NCBI GenBank assembly: GCA_965199105.1
Contig: CBDAQO010000002.1
Coordinates: forward strand, 1,674,001-1,738,000
Length of the DNA: 64,000 nt
Direction of reading: 5' to 3'
Origin: LMUY01 sp965199105
GTDB lineage: Bacteria; Pseudomonadota; Alphaproteobacteria; Acetobacterales; Acetobacteraceae
A program made the translations under genes and the position numbers. Under the pieces are notes generated by a model. It saw only the letters and a list, made by a program, of their open reading frames with translations. It ran no database searches and was not told the origin of the DNA. Positions 18,903-27,066 of this stretch are shown piece by piece; position 1 is the first letter of the stretch, and each line of letters starts with the position of its first letter.

Positions 18903-20168
18903 CTACTGCGGGGTGTCGCTCGGCTGCACCGTTCGCGGGTAGAGCCGCCGCGCCACCGGCTCAATCGTCAAGCCCTGCACGATGATGGTGAACAGCACCA
19001 CGCCGTAACACACCGCGAGCAGGGTGGTGCGGTGCGGATCGGGCGGCAGTCCGAGCGCCAGCGCCACCGAGATGCCACCACGCAGCCCGCCCCAGGTGAG
19101 CATGGCCAACGCCCGGCCCACGACCCGGCGCGGCACCCAGGCGGCCGCCATGGATACCAGCACGCTCAGCGCCCGCACGCCGATGGACAGCGGAATGGCG
19201 ATCAGGGCGGCCATCAGCTCGGACCAGCGGAACGCCACCACCACCACTTCCAGCCCGATCAGCAGAAACAGCAGCGCGTTCAACACCTCGTCTACCAGGG
19301 ACCAGAACGCCATCAGCTCGGTGTGGCTCGAGATCGCCGCCCGGCTCCGCCGCGTGCTCAGGGTGATGCCCGCCACCACGACGGCGATCGGGCCCGACAA
19401 GCCCAGCGCGTTGGCCAGGCTGAATGCGCCGGTGGCGAGAGCGAGCGAGACCAGCAGCTCGAGATGGTTGTCGTCGGCCGCCTGCAGCAGCAGCACGGCC
19501 ACCTGGCTCAACACCAGCCCGAGCAGGCCGCCACCGACCGCTGCGAGCACCGAGGTGCCGACCAGGGCCGAGCCGGCGGCAAACGTCACATGCCCGGCGG
19601 CCACCCCGAGGGCGGCGCGGAACGCCACCACGCCCACGCCGTCGTTAAACAGGCTTTCGCCGGCGAACACCGCCTCCAGCGGCGCCGGCAGGCCCACGCG
19701 GCGCAGCATGCTCACCACCGAAACCGGGTCAGTCGGCGCCAGGATGGCCCCCAGCACGATGCACCAGGCGAACGGGACCGCCAGCCCCAGCAACGGAAAC
19801 ACCAGCCACATGGCGCCGCCCATCAGCCCGACCGAGAGCAGCGTGCCGAGCACCGCCAGGGTGACCACGATCAGCTTGCGCCGCAGCAACTGGCCAAGGT
19901 CGACCCGCACCGCGCCGGCGAATAGCAGGAACGAGAGCGCGCCATCCAGCAGCGACTGCGGCAGGTCCACCGAACCGAGCAGGGTGCGCAGCATGCCGCG
20001 CAGGCTGTAGCCGGGGATGAGCGGGTCGGCCGCCAGCATCACCAGCGAGATCGCGAGCGCGATGACCAGCACGCCGATGGTGTTGGGCAGCCGCAGGGTG
20101 CGGTAGTTCACCACGCCGAACACGGCGGCCAAGGTGAGCAGGGTCGAGAGCAGGCCGAGCGAGGTCAC
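18903..20168 (-). CDS. CPA1-family Na+/H+ (cation/proton) antiporter
   Basis: A 421-residue polytopic membrane protein, hydrophobic almost throughout, with about 12 predicted helices. The motifs GAILAPTDPVSV and GESLFNDGVGVV carry the Asp and Asn-Asp residues of the ion-binding site in the CPA1 (NhaP/NHE) group. It exchanges cytoplasmic Na+ or K+ for H+ at the inner membrane, aiding pH and salt homeostasis. It lacks the long cytoplasmic C-terminal domain of some NhaP proteins. It diverges from the following ABC operon across a 154-nt region. Confidence 0.88.
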   Translation of the reverse strand: MTSLGLLSTLLTLAAVFGVVNYRTLRLPNTIGVLVIALAISLVMLAADPLIPGYSLRGMLRTLLGSVDLPQSLLDGALSFLLFAGAVRVDLGQLLRRKLIVVTLAVLGTLLSVGLMGGAMWLVFPLLGLAVPFAWCIVLGAILAPTDPVSVVSMLRRVGLPAPLEAVFAGESLFNDGVGVVAFRAALGVAAGHVTFAAGSALVGTSVLAAVGGGLLGLVLSQVAVLLLQAADDNHLELLVSLALATGAFSLANALGLSGPIAVVVAGITLSTRRSRAAISSHTELMAFWSLVDEVLNALLFLLIGLEVVVVAFRWSELMAALIAIPLSIGVRALSVLVSMAAAWVPRRVVGRALAMLTWGGLRGGISVALALGLPPDPHRTTLLAVCYGVVLFTIIVQGLTIEPVARRLYPRTVQPSDTPQ

Positions 20169-20322
20169 CGCCGGTTATGGCCACGCCGCGGCCACGCCGT
20201 CCATCGCGATTGGTCTGGCCCGAGCGCCCACCCCATTGCACCCGCCCAGCCACCCGCCTAGGGTTTCATAAAACACAGGGACGAAACGCCACCGTTCCAA
20301 TTGCATCAGGTGGTGTCGAAAC

Positions 20323-21915
20323 ATGAAGCTGAGCCGCAGACACGCCCTTGGCGCCGGTGCTGCTACCCTCGCCGTGCCGCACTGGGCCGGCGCTCAATCG
20401 CGCGCCGAAACGCTGCGCTACGTCACCGGCAACACCATCAACACGCTCGACCTCACCCAGTTCGGCTCCACCCGCGAGTCGTTCGGGCTCAGCATGAACG
20501 TATACGACCGGCTGTTCCGCTTCGGCCGCAAGCGCTTCGGCGCCAACTGGATCTTCGACCCCGACACTATCGAGGGCGAGCTCGCGCAGGGCTACGAATA
20601 CAGCCCGGACCGCCTCAAGATCACCATTACCCTGCGCCCGGACGCGACCTGGCACGACGGCTCGCCCGTGACGGCGGACGACATCAAGTGGTCGCTCGAC
20701 CGGGCGGTCGCGGCCAGGTCGCTGGCGCCGCCGCAGCTCTCCACCGGGTCGCTCACCAGCACCGACCAGTTCCGCATCACCGGGGACCACACGCTCGAGG
20801 TGAGCCTGCCCAAGCCCGACCGGCTGGCGCTGGCCAACCTGTGCGTGCCGTATGCGATCATGGTGAACAGCAAGCTCGCCCGCCAGCACGCCAGCGAGAC
20901 GGACCCGTGGGCGCAGGAGTGGATGAAGGGCAACACCGCGGCCAGCGGCGCCTACATGGTGGAGAGCTACAAGCCGGGCGAGAGCGTGATCATCAAGCGC
21001 AACGACGCCTGGAAGGGTGGCGAGCGGCCCGGCTTCGCGCGCGTCATCATCCAGACCGTGCCCGAGCCCGCCACCCGCGCCAACCTTATCGAGCGCGGCG
21101 ATGCGGATTTGTCGATCGACCTCTCCGCCAACGACATCCTGGTGATGGAGAAAACGCCCAAGGTGAAGGTGGTGTCGATCCCGCAGACCAATGGGTTCAC
21201 CCACATCTCCATGAACACGCAGCACGCGCCGTTCAACGACGTGCGCGTGCGGCAGGCGGTCGCGGCGGCGCTGCCGTATCAGGACATGTTCCAGGCGGCG
21301 CTGTTCGGCCGCGGCGCCAAGCTGTGGGGTGCGGATTGGACGACGCCGCCGAACAGCGGCTTCCCGCAGCCCATGCCGCTGCACACCGACCCGGCGCGCG
21401 CCAAGCAGTTGCTGGCCGAGGCGGGGATGCCGAACGGGTTCAGTACGCCGTTCGTCATCAGCGCCGGGCAATCCGCCACCGCCGAGCCCGCCGCTGCCCT
21501 GGTGAAGGAAGCGCTCGGCCGCGTCGGCATCCAGGTGGACATCCAGAAGCAGCCGGACGCGGAGTTCAACACCGCCGAGGCCAACAAGACGCTGCCGTTC
21601 TTCATGGATGGCGCCACCGCCTGGCTGCCCTCCACCGACTACTACTTCCGCCTCTACTTCACGCGGGACCAACGCTGGAACTATTCCAGTTGGAAGAGCC
21701 CCGAGATCGAGCAAGTCGCCGCCGCCGCGCAGTTCGAGACCAACCCCGCGACCTACACCGACGACTGCATCAAGCTGATCGAGACCTTCGTGGCCAACGT
21801 GCCGCTGGTGATGCTGTGGCAACCCAGCCACGACGCCGCGATGGCGCCGACCGTGGACGGCTACACCTACCAGTTCTATCGCCAGGCAGACTTCCGGACG
21901 CTCAAGCGGGCTTAG
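20323..21915 (+). CDS. ABC transporter substrate-binding protein, peptide/nickel family (SBP_bac_5)
   Basis: A 530-residue periplasmic solute-binding protein. A Tat-type signal (SRRHALGAGAATLAVPHWAGA) covers the first ~25 residues. The body shows family segments: YDRLFRFG, ITLRPDATWHDGSPVTADDIKWSLDR, GSGTV-like lobe transitions, and NDVRVRQAVAAAL. Such proteins bind oligopeptides, opines or small heterocyclic compounds. It is the first gene of an importer operon that continues with two permeases, a fused ATPase and two enzymes. Ligand unknown. Confidence 0.9.
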   Translation: MKLSRRHALGAGAATLAVPHWAGAQSRAETLRYVTGNTINTLDLTQFGSTRESFGLSMNVYDRLFRFGRKRFGANWIFDPDTIEGELAQGYEYSPDRLKITITLRPDATWHDGSPVTADDIKWSLDRAVAARSLAPPQLSTGSLTSTDQFRITGDHTLEVSLPKPDRLALANLCVPYAIMVNSKLARQHASETDPWAQEWMKGNTAASGAYMVESYKPGESVIIKRNDAWKGGERPGFARVIIQTVPEPATRANLIERGDADLSIDLSANDILVMEKTPKVKVVSIPQTNGFTHISMNTQHAPFNDVRVRQAVAAALPYQDMFQAALFGRGAKLWGADWTTPPNSGFPQPMPLHTDPARAKQLLAEAGMPNGFSTPFVISAGQSATAEPAAALVKEALGRVGIQVDIQKQPDAEFNTAEANKTLPFFMDGATAWLPSTDYYFRLYFTRDQRWNYSSWKSPEIEQVAAAAQFETNPATYTDDCIKLIETFVANVPLVMLWQPSHDAAMAPTVDGYTYQFYRQADFRTLKRA

Positions 21916-21949
21916 GCGTGTCCGTGGTGGGTTCCGCATCGCCAGCAAG

Positions 21950-21987
21950 CTCCCTCTCCCGCTGGCGGGAGAGGGCCGGGGTGAGGG
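21950..21987. repeat. Dispersed palindromic repeat, copy D, at the permease start
   Basis: ccctctcccgc - tg - gcgggagaggg is a perfect 11-bp stem, followed by ccggggtgaggg. It fills most of the gap between the substrate-binding gene and the first permease gene. Its gggtgagg tail lies where a Shine-Dalgarno for GTG 21987 would be, and the stem could occlude or present that site. Confidence 0.8.
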
Positions 21988-23012
21988 TGGCCGCTTCCAT
22001 CGCACGCCGGGTCGGCCAGCGCTTGCTCTCCTCCATTCCGGCGCTGCTCGGCGTCGTGGTGGTCACCTTCATCCTGATGCGCGTGCTGCCCGGCGACCCG
22101 GCGGTGTTCTTCGCCTCCGGCCCCAGCGCGGGGCAGGCCGAGATCAAGGAACTGCGCCACAGCATGGGCCTGGACCAGCCGCTGCCGATCCAGCTTCTAC
22201 GCTACCTGGGGGACGTCGCCACCGGCCATCTCGGCCACTCGCTTACCACCGGCCAACCCGTGGTGAGCGACATGGCGCGCCGCCTGCCCGCCTCGCTGGA
22301 GCTGACGTTCACCGCGCTGGCGATGGCCTTGCTGCTCGCCATCCCGCTCGGCGTGGCGGCGGCGCTGCGGCCCGGCTCGGCGGTGGACCACGCCGTGCGC
22401 CTGCTCTGCACCATGGGCGTCTGCGTGCCCACCTTCGTCTCCGGCTTGTTGCTGATCTACGTGTTCTACTACCTGCTCGGCTGGGCGCCCGACCCGACCG
22501 CGCGGCTCGACATCTTCGCGTCCACCCCGCCCGACATCACCGGGTTCTACCTGGTGGATTTCGCGCTGGTGGGCGATTGGGCCGGCTGGTGGGCGGCCTT
22601 CACCCAGTTGCTGCTGCCCGCCCTCAGCATGGCGCTGTTCGTGCTCGCCCCGCTGGCCCGCATGACCCGCGCCTCCATGCTCGCCGTGCTGGGCAGCGAC
22701 TTCATCCGCACCGCCAACGCCTATGGCCTGCCGCGTCGCCGCATCGTCGTCACGTACGCGCTGCGCAACGCGATCTTGCCCGTGCTGACCATCACCGGAA
22801 TCGTGTTCTCCACCATGCTGGGAGCGAACGTGCTGGTGGAAAAGGTGTTCTCCTGGCCCGGCGTCGCCTCCTACGCGCTGGACGCGCTGCTGTCGGCCGA
22901 CTACGCCCCGGTGCAGGCCTTCGTGCTGCTGATGGCCAGCATCTTCGTGGTGGTGAACGTCGCCATCGACGTCCTCTACGGCATCGCCGACCCGCGGGTG
23001 AGCGTGCAATGA
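21987..23012 (+). CDS. ABC transporter permease (DppB/OppB type)
   Basis: An inner-membrane permease of the oligopeptide/dipeptide class. It opens with a membrane helix ending in ILMRVLPGDPA, has the typical LRHSMGLDQPLPIQ periplasmic region, then helices and an EAA-like loop around TANAYGLPRRRIVVTYALRNAILP. GTG 21987 gives a normal N-terminus (AASIARRVGQRLL). GTG 21981 and GTG 21918 are also in frame; the latter would translate the palindromic repeat into an atypical leader. The stop overlaps the next permease start by 4 nt. Confidence 0.88.
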   Translation: MAASIARRVGQRLLSSIPALLGVVVVTFILMRVLPGDPAVFFASGPSAGQAEIKELRHSMGLDQPLPIQLLRYLGDVATGHLGHSLTTGQPVVSDMARRLPASLELTFTALAMALLLAIPLGVAAALRPGSAVDHAVRLLCTMGVCVPTFVSGLLLIYVFYYLLGWAPDPTARLDIFASTPPDITGFYLVDFALVGDWAGWWAAFTQLLLPALSMALFVLAPLARMTRASMLAVLGSDFIRTANAYGLPRRRIVVTYALRNAILPVLTITGIVFSTMLGANVLVEKVFSWPGVASYALDALLSADYAPVQAFVLLMASIFVVVNVAIDVLYGIADPRVSVQ

Positions 23013-23857
23013 GCGCCACGCTCGGCCGCCATACCATATTCGTGCTGCGCGGCAACAAGGTCACCGGGTTGGCCGCTTGCGGCACGCTGCTGCTGGCTGC
23101 GGTGGCGCTGTTCGCCCCTTATCTGGCGCCCTACGACCCGGTCGCGTCCAACGTCGCCATCGCGCTGCAGCCCCCCACAGCGGCGCACTGGTTCGGTACC
23201 GACCAACTGGGCCGCGACATCGCCAGCCGCCTGATCGTGGCGACCCGGCTCGACCTGTTCATCGCCGCCACCGCCGTAGGCCTGTCCTTCGTGGTGGGCG
23301 CCGTGGTGGGCGGCGTCTCCGGCTACCAGGGCGGCCGGTTGGACCGTTGGATGGGCCGCTTCGTGGACGTGTTGATGGCGTTCCCGCTGTTCGTGCTGGC
23401 GATGGCGCTGGTCGCCGCGCTGGGCAACCGCATGGAGAACATCATCATTGCCACCGCGGTGATCAACCTGCCGTTCTACATCCGCTTCGCCCGCGCCGAG
23501 GTGAACGTGCGGCGCAACGCCGGCTGGGTGGAGGCGGCGCGCGCCGGCGGCGAGGGCCATTTCTCCGTGGTGTTGCGCTTCCTGCTGCCCAACGTGCTGC
23601 CGGCGATGGCGGTGCAGATTTCGTTGAACTTAGGCTGGGCCATATTGAACGCCGCCGGGCTGTCCTTCATCGGCCTGGGCGTGGTGGCGCCCACGCCGGA
23701 ATGGGGCATCATGGTGGCCGAGGGCGCGCGCTTCATCACCAGCGGCGACTGGTGGCTGGTGGCGTTCCCCGGCCTCGCGCTGATGCTGAGCGTGCTGTGC
23801 TTCAACCTGCTCGGCGACGGCATGCGCGACATTCTTGACCCGCGGATGCGCACGTGA
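23009..23857 (+). CDS. ABC transporter permease (DppC/OppC type)
   Basis: A 282-residue second permease of the importer. It contains the family's N-terminal LAPYDPVASN and HWFGTDQLGRDIASRLI segments, about five further helices, and the coupling loop RRNAGWVEAARAGGEGHFSVV. It overlaps the upstream permease and the downstream ATPase by 4 nt each, so all three are translationally coupled. It pairs with the upstream permease to form the channel. Confidence 0.92.
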   Translation: MSATLGRHTIFVLRGNKVTGLAACGTLLLAAVALFAPYLAPYDPVASNVAIALQPPTAAHWFGTDQLGRDIASRLIVATRLDLFIAATAVGLSFVVGAVVGGVSGYQGGRLDRWMGRFVDVLMAFPLFVLAMALVAALGNRMENIIIATAVINLPFYIRFARAEVNVRRNAGWVEAARAGGEGHFSVVLRFLLPNVLPAMAVQISLNLGWAILNAAGLSFIGLGVVAPTPEWGIMVAEGARFITSGDWWLVAFPGLALMLSVLCFNLLGDGMRDILDPRMRT

Positions 23858-25653
23858 CGGCGCTGCTCGACGTGGCGAACCTCGAGGTCAGCTTCTCGAC
23901 CCGGCACGGCACGGTGCCGGCGCTGCGCGGCGTGAGCGTGTCGCTGGCCGCCGGGCAGACGCTAGGGCTGGTGGGGGAAAGCGGCTCGGGCAAATCGGTC
24001 ACCGCGCTGGCCATCATGCGCCTGCTGGACCGCGCCGGCCGCATCACCGCGGGCAGCATCCGCTTCCGCGGGCGCGACATCACGTCGCTGGGGCGCGGTG
24101 ACCTGCGGCAGCTCCGTGGCGCCGCGATGTCGATGATCTTCCAAAACCCGCGCGCCGCGCTGAACCCGATTCGCACCGTGGGCGAGCAGCTCGCGGACGT
24201 GTTGCGCGCGCACGACCGGCTGTCCGCCCGCGAAGCCCAAGCCCGCGCGCTCGGCTCGCTCGAGGCCGTGCTGATCCGCGACCCGGTGGCCCGGCTGCGC
24301 GCCTATCCCAGCGAGCTGTCCGGCGGCATGTGCCAGCGCGTGATGATCGCGATGGCGATCGCCTGCGAGCCGGACCTGCTGATTGCCGACGAGCCGACCA
24401 CGGGGCTCGACGTCACCACCCAGCGCGTGGTGATGGACCTGCTCGCGCGCATTACCGCCGAGCGCGGCATGGCGATGGTGCTGATCACGCACGACCTCGG
24501 CCTGGCGGCGCGGTATTGCGACGCGATCGCGGTGATGGAGCATGGCGTGCTGCTGGAGCAGGGGCCCACCGCCGCGCTGTTCCGCGCCCCGCAGTGCAGC
24601 TACACACGCCGCCTGATCGCAGCCTCCCCCACGCGAACCTCCCGCCTGGCCGACCTCACCCCGGACGCACCCCCGCTCCCGCCCCTGCCGAAAAAGCCCT
24701 CTCCCTCTGGGAGAGGGTTGGGCGGAACTGCCCAAGGTTCCGCGGGTGGCAGCCCGTGGAATGGCAGTGGAGGGGAGGGGTCCACATGGATCGAAGTCGG
24801 CCGCACGGCCCCTCACCCCGACCCTCTCCCAAAGGGGGAGGGAGCCTGTCGATCGCCGCTGCTGGAGCTGCGGGGGGTGAGCAAATCGTTCGGCGCGACG
24901 CCGGCCGTGCGTGACGTCGGCTTCGCGCTCCCACCCGGCGGCAGCCTCGGCCTGGTGGGCGAGTCCGGCTCCGGAAAGAGCACGCTCTCCCGCCTGGTTT
25001 GCCGCCTGCTCGACCTCGACACCGGCAGCATCCATTTCGCCGGCGAGGCCATCTCCGCCGTTCCCGCGCGCGACTTTCACCGGTCGCCCTGGCGCCGGCA
25101 TATCCAGATCGTGTTCCAAGACGCCGGCGAGAGCCTCAACCCCCGGTTCACCGCGTGGGACAGCATCGCCCACCCGCTGCGCCGCCTGGAGGGCCTGCGC
25201 GACGGCGCGGCGCTCACCGGCCGCGTGGAGCAAGCGGCCGCGCGCGCCGGTTTGGGCGCAGAGCTGCTCACCCGCCTGCCGCACCAGCTCTCCGGCGGGC
25301 AGAAGGCGCGCGTCGGCATCGCGCGCGCCATCGCCGTGCGCCCCCGCCTGCTGGTGCTGGACGAGCCGACCGCGGCGCTGGACGTGTCCATCCAGGCCGC
25401 CGTGCTGCAGTTGCTCGACCGCCTGCGCCGGGAGGACGGCATGGCGCTGCTGTTCGTCAGCCACGACCTCAACGTGGTGCGAATGATGTGCGACCAACTG
25501 GTGGTGCTGCAGGCGGGCCAGGTGGTGGAGGCGGGGCCGAGCGCCACCGTGTTCGCGCGGCCGGCGGCGCCCTACACCCAGGCTCTGCTGGACGCGATCC
25601 CGCATTTCGACCCGGCGCAGCCCGAACCCTCCCTCCAACTGGTGGCCGAATGA
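23854..25653 (+). CDS. Fused double-ATPase subunit of the peptide-type ABC importer (OppD-OppF fusion)
   Basis: A 599-residue protein with two ABC ATPase domains. Domain 1 (residues 1 to ~270) has Walker A GESGSGKSVT, signature LSGGMCQR and Walker B LLIADEPTTGLD. Domain 2 (from ~337) has GESGSGKSTLS, LSGGQKARVGIARA and LLVLDEPTAALD. Both look catalytically intact. The linker, about residues 280-330, is encoded by two inverted copies of the window's palindromic repeat plus about 80 nt between them, all in frame (PSPSGRGLGG and PHPDPLPKGEG). The linker is therefore low-complexity and strain-variable in prospect. It overlaps both neighbours by 4 nt. Confidence 0.92.
   Translation: MTALLDVANLEVSFSTRHGTVPALRGVSVSLAAGQTLGLVGESGSGKSVTALAIMRLLDRAGRITAGSIRFRGRDITSLGRGDLRQLRGAAMSMIFQNPRAALNPIRTVGEQLADVLRAHDRLSAREAQARALGSLEAVLIRDPVARLRAYPSELSGGMCQRVMIAMAIACEPDLLIADEPTTGLDVTTQRVVMDLLARITAERGMAMVLITHDLGLAARYCDAIAVMEHGVLLEQGPTAALFRAPQCSYTRRLIAASPTRTSRLADLTPDAPPLPPLPKKPSPSGRGLGGTAQGSAGGSPWNGSGGEGSTWIEVGRTAPHPDPLPKGEGACRSPLLELRGVSKSFGATPAVRDVGFALPPGGSLGLVGESGSGKSTLSRLVCRLLDLDTGSIHFAGEAISAVPARDFHRSPWRRHIQIVFQDAGESLNPRFTAWDSIAHPLRRLEGLRDGAALTGRVEQAAARAGLGAELLTRLPHQLSGGQKARVGIARAIAVRPRLLVLDEPTAALDVSIQAAVLQLLDRLRREDGMALLFVSHDLNVVRMMCDQLVVLQAGQVVEAGPSATVFARPAAPYTQALLDAIPHFDPAQPEPSLQLVAE
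24696..24842. repeat. Inverted pair of palindromic repeats (copies E and F) inside a coding region
   Basis: Copy E (24696-24724: ccctctccc-tct-gggagaggg, then ttgggcgg) and inverted copy F (24808-24842: cccctcacccc, then ccctctccc-aaa-gggggaggg) lie about 80 nt apart inside the linker of the fused ABC ATPase gene. The combined segment keeps the reading frame and contains no stop in that frame. Confidence 0.85.
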
Positions 25654-27062
25654 ACGCGCTCTCGCCCGACCCGCTCGCAAGCCTTGCCGCCCGCGTGCGT
25701 GACGACCTGGCGCGCATTGCCCATCCGCAACTGCCGTGGCTGACCCCGCGCACGGCGCCGGACGGCCAACCCGCGCTGGACGTGCTGGTGGTGGGCGGCG
25801 GCCAATCCGGCATCGCCACCGCGTTCGGCCTGCTGCGGGCGCAGGTCACCAACATCCTGATGGTCGACCGTGCGCCCCGTGGCGCCGAGGGGCCGTGGCT
25901 GAGCTACGCCCGCATGCGCACGCTGCGCTCGCCCAAGAGCTACACCGGGCCGGACTTGGACCTGCCGAGCCTCACCTATCAATCCTGGCACGAGGCGCGC
26001 TATGGCGCGGCGGACTGGGCGGCGCTCGGCCTCATCCGCCGGGAGGACTGGGCCGCCTATCTCGGCTGGGTGCGCGACACGGTGGCCATCCCGGTGTGCC
26101 ATGAGGCCGAGCTGGTGGACGTGGCGGACGCGGGCGGCCTGCTCGCCGCCACCCTGCGCGGCCCGGCGGGGCAGAGCGTGCGCTACGCCCGCAAGATCGT
26201 GCTCGCCACCGGGCAGGAGGGCTGCGGCCGCTGGTGGATGCCGGACTTCGTCGCCGCGCTGCCACCGCAGCGGCGCGCCCACGCGGCGGACCCGATCGAG
26301 TTCGCCCGCCTGCGCGGCCGCCGGGTCGCGGTGCTGGGTGCGGGGGCGAGTGCGGTGGACAACGCCGCCATGGCGCTGGAAGCGGGTGCCGCGGAGGTGG
26401 TGCTGTTCTGCCGCCGGCCCGAGCCGCAACTGGTCCAGGCGTATCGCTGGCTGACCTTCGCCGGCTTCCTGCGCCACCTGTCCGACCTGGACGACGCCTG
26501 GCGCTGGCGCTTCATGAGCACCATCCTGGGCATGCGCGAGGGCTTCACCCAGGCGGGTTGGGACCGCTGCGCCGCCCATCCGCAGTTCCGCCTGCAGACC
26601 GGCTCGCCCTGGCTCGGCGCCCGCCTAGTGGGCGAGGCGGTGGAACTCGCCACCCCGGCCGGGCCGCATACCGCCGACTTTCTGATCTGCGGCACCGGCA
26701 TCGTGATGGATTTCGCCTGTCGCCCGGAGCTCGCCCGTCTGGCGGCCAACATCGCCACCTGGGCCGACCGCTACACCCCGCCCGCCGCCGAGCGGGACGA
26801 CCGGTTGGCCGCCTTTCCCTATCTCGGCGACGACTACGCGCTGCTGCCGCGCCAGCCCGGCCTCACCGACTGGATGGCGGACATCCACCTGTTCAACATC
26901 GCCGCCACGATGAGCTTCGGCCCGTCCGGCTCCTCGATCAACGCGATGACCTCGGCCATCCCCAAGCTGGTCGCCGGGCTCACGCGCGGGCTGTTCCGCG
27001 CCGATGTGGAGCAGCACTGGCAGGCACTGCGCGACTATCGCGAAACCCAGGCGACGATCTGA
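25650..27062 (+). CDS. FAD/NAD(P)-binding oxidoreductase (flavoprotein monooxygenase-like)
   Basis: A 470-residue flavoprotein with two Rossmann nucleotide-binding motifs: VLVVGGGQSGIATA (about residues 44-57, FAD) and VAVLGAGASAVDNAA (about 226-240, NAD(P)H). An LATGQE segment and ICGTGIVMDF towards the end match the trans-membered FAD oxidoreductase/monooxygenase (COG2072/SidA-like) group. It starts at an ATG overlapping the ATPase stop (ATGA), so it belongs to the importer operon. It probably oxygenates or oxidises the imported compound before the amidohydrolase acts. Substrate unknown. Confidence 0.82.
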   Translation: MNALSPDPLASLAARVRDDLARIAHPQLPWLTPRTAPDGQPALDVLVVGGGQSGIATAFGLLRAQVTNILMVDRAPRGAEGPWLSYARMRTLRSPKSYTGPDLDLPSLTYQSWHEARYGAADWAALGLIRREDWAAYLGWVRDTVAIPVCHEAELVDVADAGGLLAATLRGPAGQSVRYARKIVLATGQEGCGRWWMPDFVAALPPQRRAHAADPIEFARLRGRRVAVLGAGASAVDNAAMALEAGAAEVVLFCRRPEPQLVQAYRWLTFAGFLRHLSDLDDAWRWRFMSTILGMREGFTQAGWDRCAAHPQFRLQTGSPWLGARLVGEAVELATPAGPHTADFLICGTGIVMDFACRPELARLAANIATWADRYTPPAAERDDRLAAFPYLGDDYALLPRQPGLTDWMADIHLFNIAATMSFGPSGSSINAMTSAIPKLVAGLTRGLFRADVEQHWQALRDYRETQATI

Positions 27063-27066
27063 CGCC

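Noticed and set aside
20266..22005. 579-codon minus-strand frame across the substrate-binding gene
   Set aside because: Shadow frame; the plus-strand gene has a signal peptide and family motifs.
13558..24842. Repeated GC-rich palindromes considered as a CRISPR-like array
   Set aside because: Copies are kilobases apart, in both orientations, with no regular spacers and no cas genes.
23962..25680. 572-codon minus-strand frame across the fused ATPase
   Set aside because: Shadow frame opposite a gene with intact ATPase motifs.
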